Shown: piece by piece, positions 1 through 8,195 of the stretch
Position numbering within the stretch: the stretch's first letter is position 1
How the letters are laid out: the number at the start of each line of letters is the position of its first letter
NCBI RefSeq assembly: GCF_900142785.1
Contig: NZ_FRCD01000023.1
Span: forward strand, 1 to 64,000
Source: Chryseobacterium carnipullorum
GTDB taxonomy: Bacteria > Bacteroidota > Bacteroidia > Flavobacteriales > Weeksellaceae
Reading direction: 5' to 3'
DNA: 64,000 nucleotides
The notes under the pieces: generated by a model
Database searches by the model: none
What the model was told of the DNA's origin: nothing
What the model saw: only the letters and a program-made list of their open reading frames with translations
Translations under genes and position numbers: made by a program

Positions 1-58
1 TTTAATACATTCTAATTTGAAAGCAACGCTAAATTTTTCTTTTCTATACATAAAAAAT

Positions 59-89
59 GCCCCTAAAAAGTGTCTAACTTTTTGGGGGC
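59..89 (-). terminator. Inverted repeat, possible second terminator
   Basis: A GCCCC arm and an A5GT arm pair with ACT5 and GGGGC, leaving a short loop. Read on the minus strand the hairpin is followed by a T-rich run. It lies beyond the first terminator of the CocE-like gene, so it may be a back-up terminator. Positions 1-58 hold no gene that I can see. Confidence 0.5.
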
Positions 90-125
90 AGTCCAAAGCG
101 ACCGGATTCTATGTTTTATAAACAA

Positions 126-155
126 GTGTCTATTGCCATTTGTGGCTTTAGACAC
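126..155 (-). terminator. Hairpin terminator of the CocE-like gene
   Basis: GTGTCTA pairs with TAGACAC and, inside it, GCCA pairs with TGGC around a four-base loop. The hairpin starts 7 bp after the stop codon of the minus-strand hydrolase gene. The downstream T-run is weak. Confidence 0.6.
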
Positions 156-161
156 ATTAAT

Positions 162-2021
162 TTATTTCAATACTTCAGCTTCAATAGAGCTGTCATTATA
201 TACTTTGATAAAAGCTTTCGTGTAATCTGCTTTCGTGGCGAAATTAGGATTTTCCATGAATTTCTGAGGATTTATAGCGAAAAGCGGCCACCATGTACTG
301 CTGATCTGGATCTGGATTTTGTGTCCTTTCTTGAACGTATGCATCACATCCTGCAGTCTGAAATTAACAGCTGTTTTCTGGTTAGGAACCAGAGCTTCGC
401 CCTTTTCTCTCGAATTTCTGAATCTGGCAGGCATAATCTCACTTCTTACCATCTGGTGATAATTAGGATAGATCACCCCGTCTTTCTTTTCTTTTGGTTT
501 AAAATCTTCAGGATAAACATCAATCAGTTTTACTGCAAAATCTGCATCGGTAGAAGACGAAGCGATATTCAGTTTAGCCATGATCTCTCCCGCGAAACTC
601 ATGTCTTCTGTCAAAACATCTGTAGTAAACGTCAAAACGTCAGGTCTGCCTACTGCAAATCTCTGATCCTCCGACATATAATTTTTAGGAGTGAATCCGT
701 TAAAATCTTTCAGATTGTCAGAACTCAATACAGGATTGTTCGGGTCGCTATAGTATTCTGAAAAACCTTGTCCTGAAGCATTCTTCAATGTTCCGTCAGC
801 TAAGTAGAAATTAACCTTTTGGGCATTTTTTGGAGGATAAGAAGCGAATTCTCTCCATTCTTTGGATCCTGTATCATACATCAAAGCTTCCGGAAGCCCC
901 GCATCTTCTTTTGTATTTCCTTTTAAATAATGACTGAAAAACTTAGTTTCAATATTTTTCTGGTAATAGGTTGCAATGCTGTCTCCAAAATAAATCTGGT
1001 TATGGAAATGTTTCCCCTGCTCCTGTGCCCATGCTCCGTGAGAGAAAGGTCCCATCACAATCGTGTTTTTAGCTTTAGGGCTGGTCTTTTCTATCGTTTT
1101 ATAGATATTCAGAGGTCCTGAAAGATCTTCCGCATCAAACCAGCCTCCAACAGTCATTACTGCGTGGTTGACATTTTTTAAATGAGGAAGAAGATTTCTT
1201 TTTTGCCAGAACTCATCATAATTAGGATGATTCATGATCTCCGTCATGAAGAAATTGTTCTTGTAGTATTTTTCGTAGCCATCTTTTAATGTTCCCATAT
1301 CTCTGTAAAACTTAAGACCATCTTCCGAAGTCTGCTTCACGAAAGTATCCATATACCAGGCTTTGTTTTCAGGTTTTGTTTTCTGAATCCCAAAAACAGG
1401 GAACGTTCTGAAATAGCCCAGCATAAATCTGCCATTGTGAAGAAAATCATCATTCCAGAAATCAGAAATAGGCGCCTGAGGAGAGGAAGCTACCAATGCC
1501 GGGTGCTGAGCCAGTATTCCTACCGCAGTATAAAATCCAGGGTATGAAGTTCCATATTGTCCCGCCTTACCATTGTTGTTCTTAACATTCTTTAAAAGCC
1601 ATTCTATCGTGTCGTACGTATCCGTACTTTCATCTACATCTTTTTTTGTTTTGCGGTCCACCTGAGGGGTCATATTGGTAAAAGTTCCTTCACTCATATA
1701 TCTTCCGCGTACATCCTGGAATACGAAAATATACTTATCCTTCATCAGATACTGGTTAGGTCCCAGTTTGGATCTGTATTCATTTTCACCGTAAGGAGCA
1801 ATGCTGTAGCAGGTTCTCTGCATCAGAAAAGGATATTTGTTTTTGTTTGAGATATCTTTCGGGACGTAGATTGCTGTGAAAAGCTTTACTCCGTCACGCA
1901 TCGGAATGTAAAATTCCTTTTTGGTGAAATTATCTTTTACGAATGTATCCTTCTGATCTGGAGTCTGCGAACGTCCAAGGATAAAAAAGAAAATAAATAA
2001 AATTGAAATATGGATCTTCAT
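162..2021 (-). CDS. CocE/NonD family hydrolase (S15-like), exported
   Basis: A 619-residue alpha/beta hydrolase of the CocE/NonD family, which includes X-Pro dipeptidyl-peptidase-like and acylase enzymes cleaving acyl or ester bonds. The N-terminus (residues 1-19) is a signal peptide ending before Gln-Thr-Pro, so the protein is exported. The family start motif MRDGVKLFTAIYVP is near residue 41, QDVRGRYMSEG lies around 100, and the nucleophile elbow GTSYPGFY with its Ser follows near 158. The C-terminal jelly-roll typical of the family (sequence around FAVKLIDVYPEDF) is present, so the gene looks full length. It is transcribed alone, with a hairpin just after the stop. The substrate cannot be told from the sequence; peptides, beta-lactam-like amides or esters are all possible. 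Confidence 0.88.
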   Translation of the reverse strand: MKIHISILFIFFFILGRSQTPDQKDTFVKDNFTKKEFYIPMRDGVKLFTAIYVPKDISNKNKYPFLMQRTCYSIAPYGENEYRSKLGPNQYLMKDKYIFVFQDVRGRYMSEGTFTNMTPQVDRKTKKDVDESTDTYDTIEWLLKNVKNNNGKAGQYGTSYPGFYTAVGILAQHPALVASSPQAPISDFWNDDFLHNGRFMLGYFRTFPVFGIQKTKPENKAWYMDTFVKQTSEDGLKFYRDMGTLKDGYEKYYKNNFFMTEIMNHPNYDEFWQKRNLLPHLKNVNHAVMTVGGWFDAEDLSGPLNIYKTIEKTSPKAKNTIVMGPFSHGAWAQEQGKHFHNQIYFGDSIATYYQKNIETKFFSHYLKGNTKEDAGLPEALMYDTGSKEWREFASYPPKNAQKVNFYLADGTLKNASGQGFSEYYSDPNNPVLSSDNLKDFNGFTPKNYMSEDQRFAVGRPDVLTFTTDVLTEDMSFAGEIMAKLNIASSSTDADFAVKLIDVYPEDFKPKEKKDGVIYPNYHQMVRSEIMPARFRNSREKGEALVPNQKTAVNFRLQDVMHTFKKGHKIQIQISSTWWPLFAINPQKFMENPNFATKADYTKAFIKVYNDSSIEAEVLK

Positions 2022-2187
2022 AAATAAAATTTGCAGCTAATTTAAAAATAAAATAGCTCCGGTATACTACCTATGCTCAAACTTTCAATGAAAATACAGA
2101 AGAATCTAAAAAAGAAGTTTGATTTTCATCTGTGCGATCTGCGGGAGATTTTTTACACTTGCTGATTTTATAGATTAAAGGGATTTT

Positions 2188-4923
2188 TTACTGCATCTTT
2201 TTTCCTGCAAATCTGTTCAGTTTCATACTCAGAGAGAACATGATATACCGTTTCAGAATAAGATCTTCCCGGTCTTCAATATAAGAACTCGAAATGGTTC
2301 TCCTGACACTTTGATTTTGATTCAGAACATCATAGATTTTCATTTTTGCCGTCAATTGTTTTTTAAAGAACGAATATCCTAAACTCATATTCCAGAAGTA
2401 AAAATCTTTTTTGAAGCCGGGGGCAATGTTAGAATTCGTATTGTATTCAAAATCATTTCCAAAAACCACTCTGCTGTCGAAAAGATACTGGGTGAGTTCC
2501 AGTTTCAGGGTTTGATTGGCGGTATTTATATTGTCAATGCTGTAATTCTTGTATTTCGAGAAATTATAGCCAAGCCTGTAAGAAGGTTTTATGCTCAGTT
2601 TATCCTTAAGCTCGTAGGTCACATTCAAACCAGGATTAAGGCTGTAAGACTCGTTCGTGAAAAACTGTCCGTTTATAAACCCTTTATTGTAGTTATACTG
2701 CATGCTAAACCTTGGGTTTACAGTAAGTTTACTGTCTTTCCATTTAAAAGTTTTGCTAAATCCGCCTCCAAGATTCATGTTTTTATTTCCACTCACATTG
2801 TCATACGTCACAAGCTGTTTTCCTGAATTATCATATCGGGAATAATTAACCACATCATTATTTCTGTACATGAAGCTAAGACTGACGTAATAGTTCATGT
2901 TTTTTATCAGATTGTAATTATTAAAAAATAAAGAGCTGCTATTAGTCCATGTATTTCTCAAATTAGGATTTCCGGTAGAAGTGACCAGGGGATTTGAAGT
3001 GTCTTCATAGGGAGTAAGCTGCTCGGCTCCGGGAATCGTAAAATTGGCATAGTTCGAAAGATTCAGAATTTTACTTTCAGAAAACTGGTAACGTAAATTA
3101 AAATTATATCCCGGAAGTACAAAATCTTTTTGCAGACGATAGTGCTGTCCATTGTAGACAGAATTGACCTTCATCTCTGAGATGTCAAAATTCAAAGAAG
3201 CCCAGATGCTGAATTTCTTTTTATTGAGATCAAAAGAAAGTTCTGGAGTTAGTTGGTTGATTTTCTGCCTCAGACTGTTGGATAAAGGTGAATTGTAATC
3301 AGAATATCGTCCTGTGGCAGCATTGAAATCATTAACATCCCTAGAGTCTCTTGAAATTTTTGAATTATAAGTGACTTCAAAACTTACGGTTGCAGAATCT
3401 GAAACAGGTTCAGTATATCCGGCACTGAAATTATAGGTATTGTTCTGGTTTTTTGTTTTTGACAGCTGGTTTCTGTTGTCATTCTGTTCACTACCCTGGT
3501 AAAATAAAGTTTCCGATCTGTTCAGGTTATCTCTGTTGGATTCAGAAAGTGTACTGTTCATTTTAGCATTCAGCGAACGTCTTTCCTTTCTGAATTGTTT
3601 TGAAAAATAGAGGTAGGGATTAAATGAATTGCTTTCGGATTCACTGCCCGTATAGGACGTATTTCCGTTGAGCAGTTTATTATCCCTTAGCGTAGATGAT
3701 TTTGAATTGCTAATACTGGTGCTGTGGCTATTGTTAAATCGAGGTGAAATGTAAATCGTACTTAAAGAATCCAGTACAATTTTTGCGGATGCATCTGCAC
3801 TGTACTGCTGGGTTTCACTTTCACCCTTACTTTCAGAATGCGTAGTGAGTGTATATTCCGGAAGGAGAGTGGTTCTTGAAGATTTGGATGCTGTTTCCGT
3901 GTCAGAATTGGAATGGCTTAAACTGAAGTTGTCCAGATCGGCATTCTTTCCGAATTTATCATTGTAATTGATTCCGATGGTCGTAGATTTTTGAATTCCT
4001 TTTCTTCCTCTGCCTGTTGAGGAAGTTCCACCCTGCATTCCCGACGAATTTCTGCCTGCCCCCATATTATCGAACACATCATCATTGGAAAAGCCCTGAG
4101 AATTGATATTGTTCGATGAAGCGATAAGACTTATTTTGGTGTCATTTTTAAAATAACTCAGCAGCCCGCTGCCTTCATAACGTTTGTCTGAACCGTAGCC
4201 CAGTGTAAGTCTGGACATGAGTCCCTTGTTCTTTTTTTCGTCAATATTAAAATTGATGGTGGTCGTATTGGATTTAGGTTTCTTACCGCTTAATTCTTCC
4301 TCTTTCGTCTTGGTAGTCGTAAACTGAATATTTTTAATGATATCGGCCGGAAGATTCTGAAGAGCAATTTTACCGTCCTTATCAAAAAACGGCTTTCCGT
4401 TGATCATGATCTGATCGACTTCTTTTCCGTTCACCGTAATCTTTTTGTCGTTGTCGATCTCCACACCCGGGATTTTTTTCAATAATTCTTCAATTTTACT
4501 GTCCGGACGGACTTTGATGGATGAAGCGCTGAACTCTATGGTATCTTTCCTGATCTTCACAGGGGACACTGTAATTTTGATCTCCTCAATATTTTTTACA
4601 TTATTTTTTTCCAGTTCGATATCCCCCAAATTAAGGGACTGACTGATTTTTTCCAGCTTTTTAGAATACGGCGAAAGCTTTTCAGCATTGATTTTTAAAA
4701 TAGAAGGCTCATTCAGGTCATCTGTTTTCAGAGAAAATTTGCCCTCCTTATTCGTAGCGGTATAATTGATGATGGAGGAATCTTTTTCTTTAAGGAGGTA
4801 AATGGTGGCGTTTTCCACCGGCTTTTGATCAAAATCAGACACTTTCCCGTTGATCTGTAAATTTTGTGCATACAGGACCATACCATTGAATGCCAGTAAC
4901 AGCAGCCATAAGATTTTCTTCAT
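2188..4923 (-). CDS. Outer membrane beta-barrel protein with carboxypeptidase-regulatory-like domain
   Basis: A 911-residue TonB-receptor-like outer membrane protein. Residues 1-19 are a signal peptide ending in Ala-Gln. Residues 20-110 form a carboxypeptidase-regulatory-like fold (INGKVSDFDQKPVENATIYLL). A plug-like segment follows (IEELLKKIPGVEIDNDKKI, then VNGKEVDQIMINGKPFFD near residue 165). The rest is a long barrel with many Asn/Ser/Tyr-rich alternating strands and a C-terminal MFSLSMKLNRF strand. Members of this group are usually annotated as outer membrane beta-barrel family or TonB-dependent receptors. A clear TonB box is not obvious, so the energy coupling and substrate are uncertain. 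It is separated by about 165 bp from the hydrolase and looks monocistronic. Confidence 0.85.
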   Translation of the reverse strand: MKKILWLLLLAFNGMVLYAQNLQINGKVSDFDQKPVENATIYLLKEKDSSIINYTATNKEGKFSLKTDDLNEPSILKINAEKLSPYSKKLEKISQSLNLGDIELEKNNVKNIEEIKITVSPVKIRKDTIEFSASSIKVRPDSKIEELLKKIPGVEIDNDKKITVNGKEVDQIMINGKPFFDKDGKIALQNLPADIIKNIQFTTTKTKEEELSGKKPKSNTTTINFNIDEKKNKGLMSRLTLGYGSDKRYEGSGLLSYFKNDTKISLIASSNNINSQGFSNDDVFDNMGAGRNSSGMQGGTSSTGRGRKGIQKSTTIGINYNDKFGKNADLDNFSLSHSNSDTETASKSSRTTLLPEYTLTTHSESKGESETQQYSADASAKIVLDSLSTIYISPRFNNSHSTSISNSKSSTLRDNKLLNGNTSYTGSESESNSFNPYLYFSKQFRKERRSLNAKMNSTLSESNRDNLNRSETLFYQGSEQNDNRNQLSKTKNQNNTYNFSAGYTEPVSDSATVSFEVTYNSKISRDSRDVNDFNAATGRYSDYNSPLSNSLRQKINQLTPELSFDLNKKKFSIWASLNFDISEMKVNSVYNGQHYRLQKDFVLPGYNFNLRYQFSESKILNLSNYANFTIPGAEQLTPYEDTSNPLVTSTGNPNLRNTWTNSSSLFFNNYNLIKNMNYYVSLSFMYRNNDVVNYSRYDNSGKQLVTYDNVSGNKNMNLGGGFSKTFKWKDSKLTVNPRFSMQYNYNKGFINGQFFTNESYSLNPGLNVTYELKDKLSIKPSYRLGYNFSKYKNYSIDNINTANQTLKLELTQYLFDSRVVFGNDFEYNTNSNIAPGFKKDFYFWNMSLGYSFFKKQLTAKMKIYDVLNQNQSVRRTISSSYIEDREDLILKRYIMFSLSMKLNRFAGKKMQ

Positions 4924-4952
4924 TCAGTGCTTTCTTTAAAGGCGTAAAAATA

Positions 4953-4980
4953 TAAAAAAAACATCCCCGATCGGGGATGT
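4953..4980 (-). terminator. Terminator of the BON/SH3 operon
   Basis: A perfect 20-base palindrome (ACATCCCCGA plus its complement) is followed on the minus strand by a run of eight T. It sits 38 bp after the stop of the SH3 gene, so it ends the BON/SH3 transcript. Confidence 0.85.
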
Positions 4981-5018
4981 CTGTATTGATTTTTTCAAAA
5001 GTTTTATATTTCGAAAAA

Positions 5019-5438
5019 TTATGCTTTCAAATATCTTGAATAAGCATAGCCTTCCTGACCATCATCAGTCTTTACTTTCCACCAGTCATCAGAAGTCTGC
5101 TCAATCAAAGTTACCGATGTACCTTTAGCCGCTTTTCCTACTACAGCAGCTTCAGTAGAAGGCTCCTGTCTGATGTTAAGATTAGAATCTTCCGTAGCTA
5201 CTGTTAAAGCAGCACCTGAAGCTAATCCTGAAACCTGTACGTCAATATTGATATCGGAAGCTGAATAAGTAGAGTCAATAGTTCCTAAAGCATTCCATAC
5301 TGCATCTTTTGCAGCTGTATTGGAAGCACTTCCTGAAACATAAAGAATACCATCCTGCTCCTGAACCTGAAGGTTAGAAATTCCTGCAGACTGTGCTGCT
5401 GAAACTACGCTTGAATATTTATCTTGTAATGTACTCAT
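5019..5438 (-). CDS. BON-like plus SH3b domain protein without signal peptide
   Basis: A 139-residue protein. Residues 1-70 resemble a BON domain (helix, then LQVQEQDGILYVSGSASN strand pair), and residues 78-139 form a bacterial SH3 domain (LNIRQEPSTEAAVVGKAAKG, then DDWWKVKTDDGQEGYAYSRYL). There is no signal peptide, although SH3b domains usually work outside the cytoplasm. The start follows the stop of the upstream BON lipoprotein by 8 bp, so the two form one operon and probably one process. The domain plan recalls E. coli Kbp (YgaU; BON plus LysM), a cytoplasmic potassium-binding protein, but that parallel is only inference. Confidence 0.8.
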   Translation of the reverse strand: MSTLQDKYSSVVSAAQSAGISNLQVQEQDGILYVSGSASNTAAKDAVWNALGTIDSTYSASDINIDVQVSGLASGAALTVATEDSNLNIRQEPSTEAAVVGKAAKGTSVTLIEQTSDDWWKVKTDDGQEGYAYSRYLKA

Positions 5439-5446
5439 CTCTAAAA

Positions 5447-5932
5447 TTATTTTACGACTAGGTTATTGTTATACTTTCCGATTTTCAAAGCATCTACAGA
5501 TTCTTTGATTTTTCTTGCCTGAAGGCTTGAAACATTTCCTGTAAGCGTAAGCTGTCCGTTCACAACTTCTACTTTTACAGAAGGGAAATCTTTAACAGCA
5601 TCCTGAACTTTTTTCTGAACTGCAGGATCTACAGCAGATGTCGTTTCAACAGGTGCTGGTGCAGCAGGAGCTACAGTAGACATGTCCATTACTTCCTTTA
5701 CTCCGCTGATCGCTTTTAATTGTGTGATCATAGCATCCTTAGACTGCTGGTCAGCGAAAGTTCCGCTTAAATGAGCCACTCCTTCTTTTACTTCTACAGA
5801 AGCATTGGGATTAGAAGTTACGATGGTTGTAGCCTGAGTCTGAAGATCGGCATCAGAAACTTTCTTTTTACAAGAAACTGCTCCGAAAGATACAGCTACA
5901 GCTAAGGCAGCCATTGCGATAGTTTTTTTCAT
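5447..5932 (-). CDS. BON domain lipoprotein
   Basis: A 161-residue lipoprotein. The signal peptide ends in a lipobox (GAVSC, Cys 21) followed by KKK. Two BON domains follow, at about residues 27-85 (VEVKEGVAHLSGTFADQ) and 103-161 (VKVEVVNGQLTLTGNVSSL), separated by an Ala/Pro/Val-rich linker. BON domains are found in OsmY-like and secretin-linked proteins and are thought to bind membranes or protein partners. This is the first gene of the two-gene operon with the SH3 protein. The function is not established. Confidence 0.85.
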   Translation of the reverse strand: MKKTIAMAALAVAVSFGAVSCKKKVSDADLQTQATTIVTSNPNASVEVKEGVAHLSGTFADQQSKDAMITQLKAISGVKEVMDMSTVAPAAPAPVETTSAVDPAVQKKVQDAVKDFPSVKVEVVNGQLTLTGNVSSLQARKIKESVDALKIGKYNNNLVVK

Positions 5933-6105
5933 ATTGTATATTTATTAATGTTGTTAATACAATCAAATGTAATAATAAAATTTGTATCAAAAGAATAAAA
6001 AATCAATAAATGTTTCTTAATTTTTTTGCAATATTTTATAAATCAGGGATTTAATTTTAATGGATCATAAACTTAATCTCAACTTCACCGGATTCGGACA
6101 AAATC

Positions 6106-6134
6106 TTGTACCAATTGAAAAACTGCTATATTTG
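6106..6134 (+). promoter_or_regulatory. Promoter of the symporter gene
   Basis: TTG, 18 bp, then TATATTTG match the Bacteroidota primary sigma factor consensus (TTTG/TTG, TAnnTTTG). The start codon of the symporter is 20 bp further on. Confidence 0.6.
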
Positions 6135-6153
6135 TGGGAATTGAACAATATAT

Positions 6154-7404
6154 ATGAAAGGACAAAATAAACTTTTTGTAGCCATTATCGTTGCGCTTAT
6201 CCTGGGAGTAGTCATTGGAGGTGTTGTACACACACAATATCCTGAAAGTGCGGAACCTTTTTCCAAGAATATCAAACTGCTGGGAACTGTTTTTATCAGA
6301 CTCGTACAAATGATCATCGCACCGCTGGTGTTTACCACGCTTGTGGTAGGAATTGCCAAAATGAGTGATATCAAAATGATCGGAAGGGTAGGGACAAAAG
6401 CCATGTTGTGGTTTATCTCTGCTTCACTGGTTTCCCTGTTTATCGGGCTGATACTTGTAAACTGGCTTGAGCCTGGTCATGTGACCAAACTTCCCATCCA
6501 GGATGCTGCTGCTGCAGAAGATCTTCTGAAAAGCAGTAAAGGTTTTTCTCTGGAAGACTTTGTAAAACACATGATCCCTAAAAGTTTATTTGAAGCTTTT
6601 GCCACCAATGAAGTACTTCAGATCGTGGTTTTTTCCATTATGTTTGGGGTAGCGCTTGCCAATTTGGGTGAAGAATACTCAAAACCGGTGGTTAAACTTT
6701 TTGATATTATTGCCCATGCTATTCTTAAAATGGTAGCCTACATTATGTGGTTTGCGCCCCTTGGAGTTTTGGGAGCAATTGCCGCAGTAGTAGCGATGAA
6801 CGGATTCCAGATATTTATCGTTTATGCGGTCTATCTGCGGGACTTTTTCTTCGCATTAGCCGTTCTTTGGCTGGTTCTTCTGTTGGTAGGTTACCTGATC
6901 CTTGGAAACCGCCTTTTCGAACTGCTTAAAAGAATCAAGGCACCCTTGCTGATCGCTTTCTCTACAACGAGTTCAGAAGCTGTTTTCCCTAAATTGGTCG
7001 AAGAGCTTGAAAAATTCGGATGCAATAACAGGGTTGTATCTTTCATTCTGCCATTAGGTTATTCTTTTAATCTTGACGGAAGTATGATGTATATGACGTT
7101 TGCCTCCATCTTTATTGCTCAGATCTATGGTATTGAAATGTCATTGGGTCAGCAGATTACGATGCTTTTAGTACTGATGCTTACCTCCAAAGGTATTGCC
7201 GGAGTTCCAAGAGCCTCACTGGTTATCATCGTAGCGACCTGCTCGATGTTTGGTATTCCACCGGAAGGGATCGCTTTGATCCTGCCAATCGATCACTTCT
7301 GTGATATGGGAAGAAGTATGACCAATGTATTAGGAAATGCCCTGGCCACTTCTGCTGTCTCCAAATGGGAAGGACAGCTTGAAAATACACCTCAGGAAGT
7401 TTAA
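6154..7404 (+). CDS. Dicarboxylate/amino acid:cation symporter (DAACS)
   Basis: A 416-residue inner membrane transporter of the glutamate/aspartate/C4-dicarboxylate:H+ or Na+ symporter family (GltP/DctA, SLC1-like). About eight transmembrane stretches can be seen. The serine-rich re-entrant hairpin 1 is present as TTSSEAVFPKL near residue 271. The NMDGT-type ion site of the family appears as SFNLDGSMMYMT near 305, with Leu replacing Met. The second hairpin sequence SKGIAGVPRAS is near 348. The length is normal. The promoter and an ATG directly behind it fix the start. The next gene follows 7 bp after the stop and is probably co-transcribed. Confidence 0.9.
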   Translation: MKGQNKLFVAIIVALILGVVIGGVVHTQYPESAEPFSKNIKLLGTVFIRLVQMIIAPLVFTTLVVGIAKMSDIKMIGRVGTKAMLWFISASLVSLFIGLILVNWLEPGHVTKLPIQDAAAAEDLLKSSKGFSLEDFVKHMIPKSLFEAFATNEVLQIVVFSIMFGVALANLGEEYSKPVVKLFDIIAHAILKMVAYIMWFAPLGVLGAIAAVVAMNGFQIFIVYAVYLRDFFFALAVLWLVLLLVGYLILGNRLFELLKRIKAPLLIAFSTTSSEAVFPKLVEELEKFGCNNRVVSFILPLGYSFNLDGSMMYMTFASIFIAQIYGIEMSLGQQITMLLVLMLTSKGIAGVPRASLVIIVATCSMFGIPPEGIALILPIDHFCDMGRSMTNVLGNALATSAVSKWEGQLENTPQEV

Positions 7405-7411
7405 AACGCAC

Positions 7412-8134
7412 ATGACAAAACAATATTTAGAGAACCATAAACAATATTTCCTTGAAAAAGGTCTTACCGTAATCAATTCAATCTTTTCTGATGATGAGAT
7501 TGAAAAGATAACAAAGAGTATCGCAAAGGCCGATGCCTCAAAAGAAAATTTCAGAAAGTCTGCTGACGTTTTTGCCATAAGACAGTTCCTGAAAGAAATT
7601 CCGGAAATTAAAGATCTGGTATTTAATGATACCATTAAAACCATTGTCAGAAAACTCTTCGGAGACAAATATTTTGCTGTAAAAAGTATTTATTTTGACA
7701 AACCCGAAACGTCCAACTGGTATGTGGCCTATCATCAGGATCTCACAATTTCAGTAGATAAAAAAATGGAAATAGCGGGTTTCGGACCCTGGACGGCAAA
7801 GCAAAATCAGTTTGCTGTTCAGCCGCCACTACCATTTCTTGAAAATATCTGTACCATCAGGATCCATCTGGATGATACGGATGAGTATAACGGAGCACTG
7901 AAAGTCATTCCGGGATCTCACACCAAAGGAATCTACAGACCGGAAACCATGGACTGGAAAACGGAAATCGAAAAATTCTGCGATGTACAGAAGGGGGGTA
8001 TCATGATCATGAAGCCCCTTACCCTGCACGGTTCCAACAGAACGACTGATGGCAGGAGAAGAAGAGTGATTCATATAGAATTTTCTGATATGGAGCTGCC
8101 TGAAGAATTGCAGTGGTCCGAGAGAATGAATTAA
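7412..8134 (+). CDS. Phytanoyl-CoA dioxygenase family protein
   Basis: A 240-residue non-haem Fe(II)/2-oxoglutarate-dependent oxygenase of the PhyH family. The iron-binding HxD pair is YHQDLTIS (near residue 110), and the distal His with the 2-oxoglutarate-binding Arg lies in LTLHGSNRTTDGRRRR (near 210). The segment ICTIRIHLDDT is the conserved double-stranded-helix core. I chose the ATG 7 bp after the symporter stop; an upstream in-frame ATG would add 25 residues lying inside the symporter gene and is unlikely. The substrate is unknown; PhyH relatives hydroxylate small molecules as well as acyl-CoA. Confidence 0.85.
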   Translation: MTKQYLENHKQYFLEKGLTVINSIFSDDEIEKITKSIAKADASKENFRKSADVFAIRQFLKEIPEIKDLVFNDTIKTIVRKLFGDKYFAVKSIYFDKPETSNWYVAYHQDLTISVDKKMEIAGFGPWTAKQNQFAVQPPLPFLENICTIRIHLDDTDEYNGALKVIPGSHTKGIYRPETMDWKTEIEKFCDVQKGGIMIMKPLTLHGSNRTTDGRRRRVIHIEFSDMELPEELQWSERMN

Positions 8135-8138
8135 AAAA

Positions 8139-8175
8139 CAAAATTCCCCTTTGAACTTTTCAAAGGGGAATTTTT
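8139..8175. terminator. Bidirectional terminator
   Basis: AAATTCCCCTTTGAA pairs with TTCAAAGGGGAATTT, with A and T runs on the two sides. It ends both the dioxygenase gene (plus strand) and the GH92 gene (minus strand), whose stops flank it. Confidence 0.85.
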
Positions 8176-8195
8176 ATACTATTGAGTTTGATCAT

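Noticed and set aside
111..761. Long plus-strand open frame opposite the CocE-like gene
   Set aside because: It is antisense to a clear hydrolase with conserved motifs, and its translation has no domain-like pattern.
2087..2164. 25-codon frame and a CTGTGCGATCTGCGGGAGA stretch
   Set aside because: The frame is too short and unsupported; the stretch may be a worn dispersed repeat, but one copy cannot show that.
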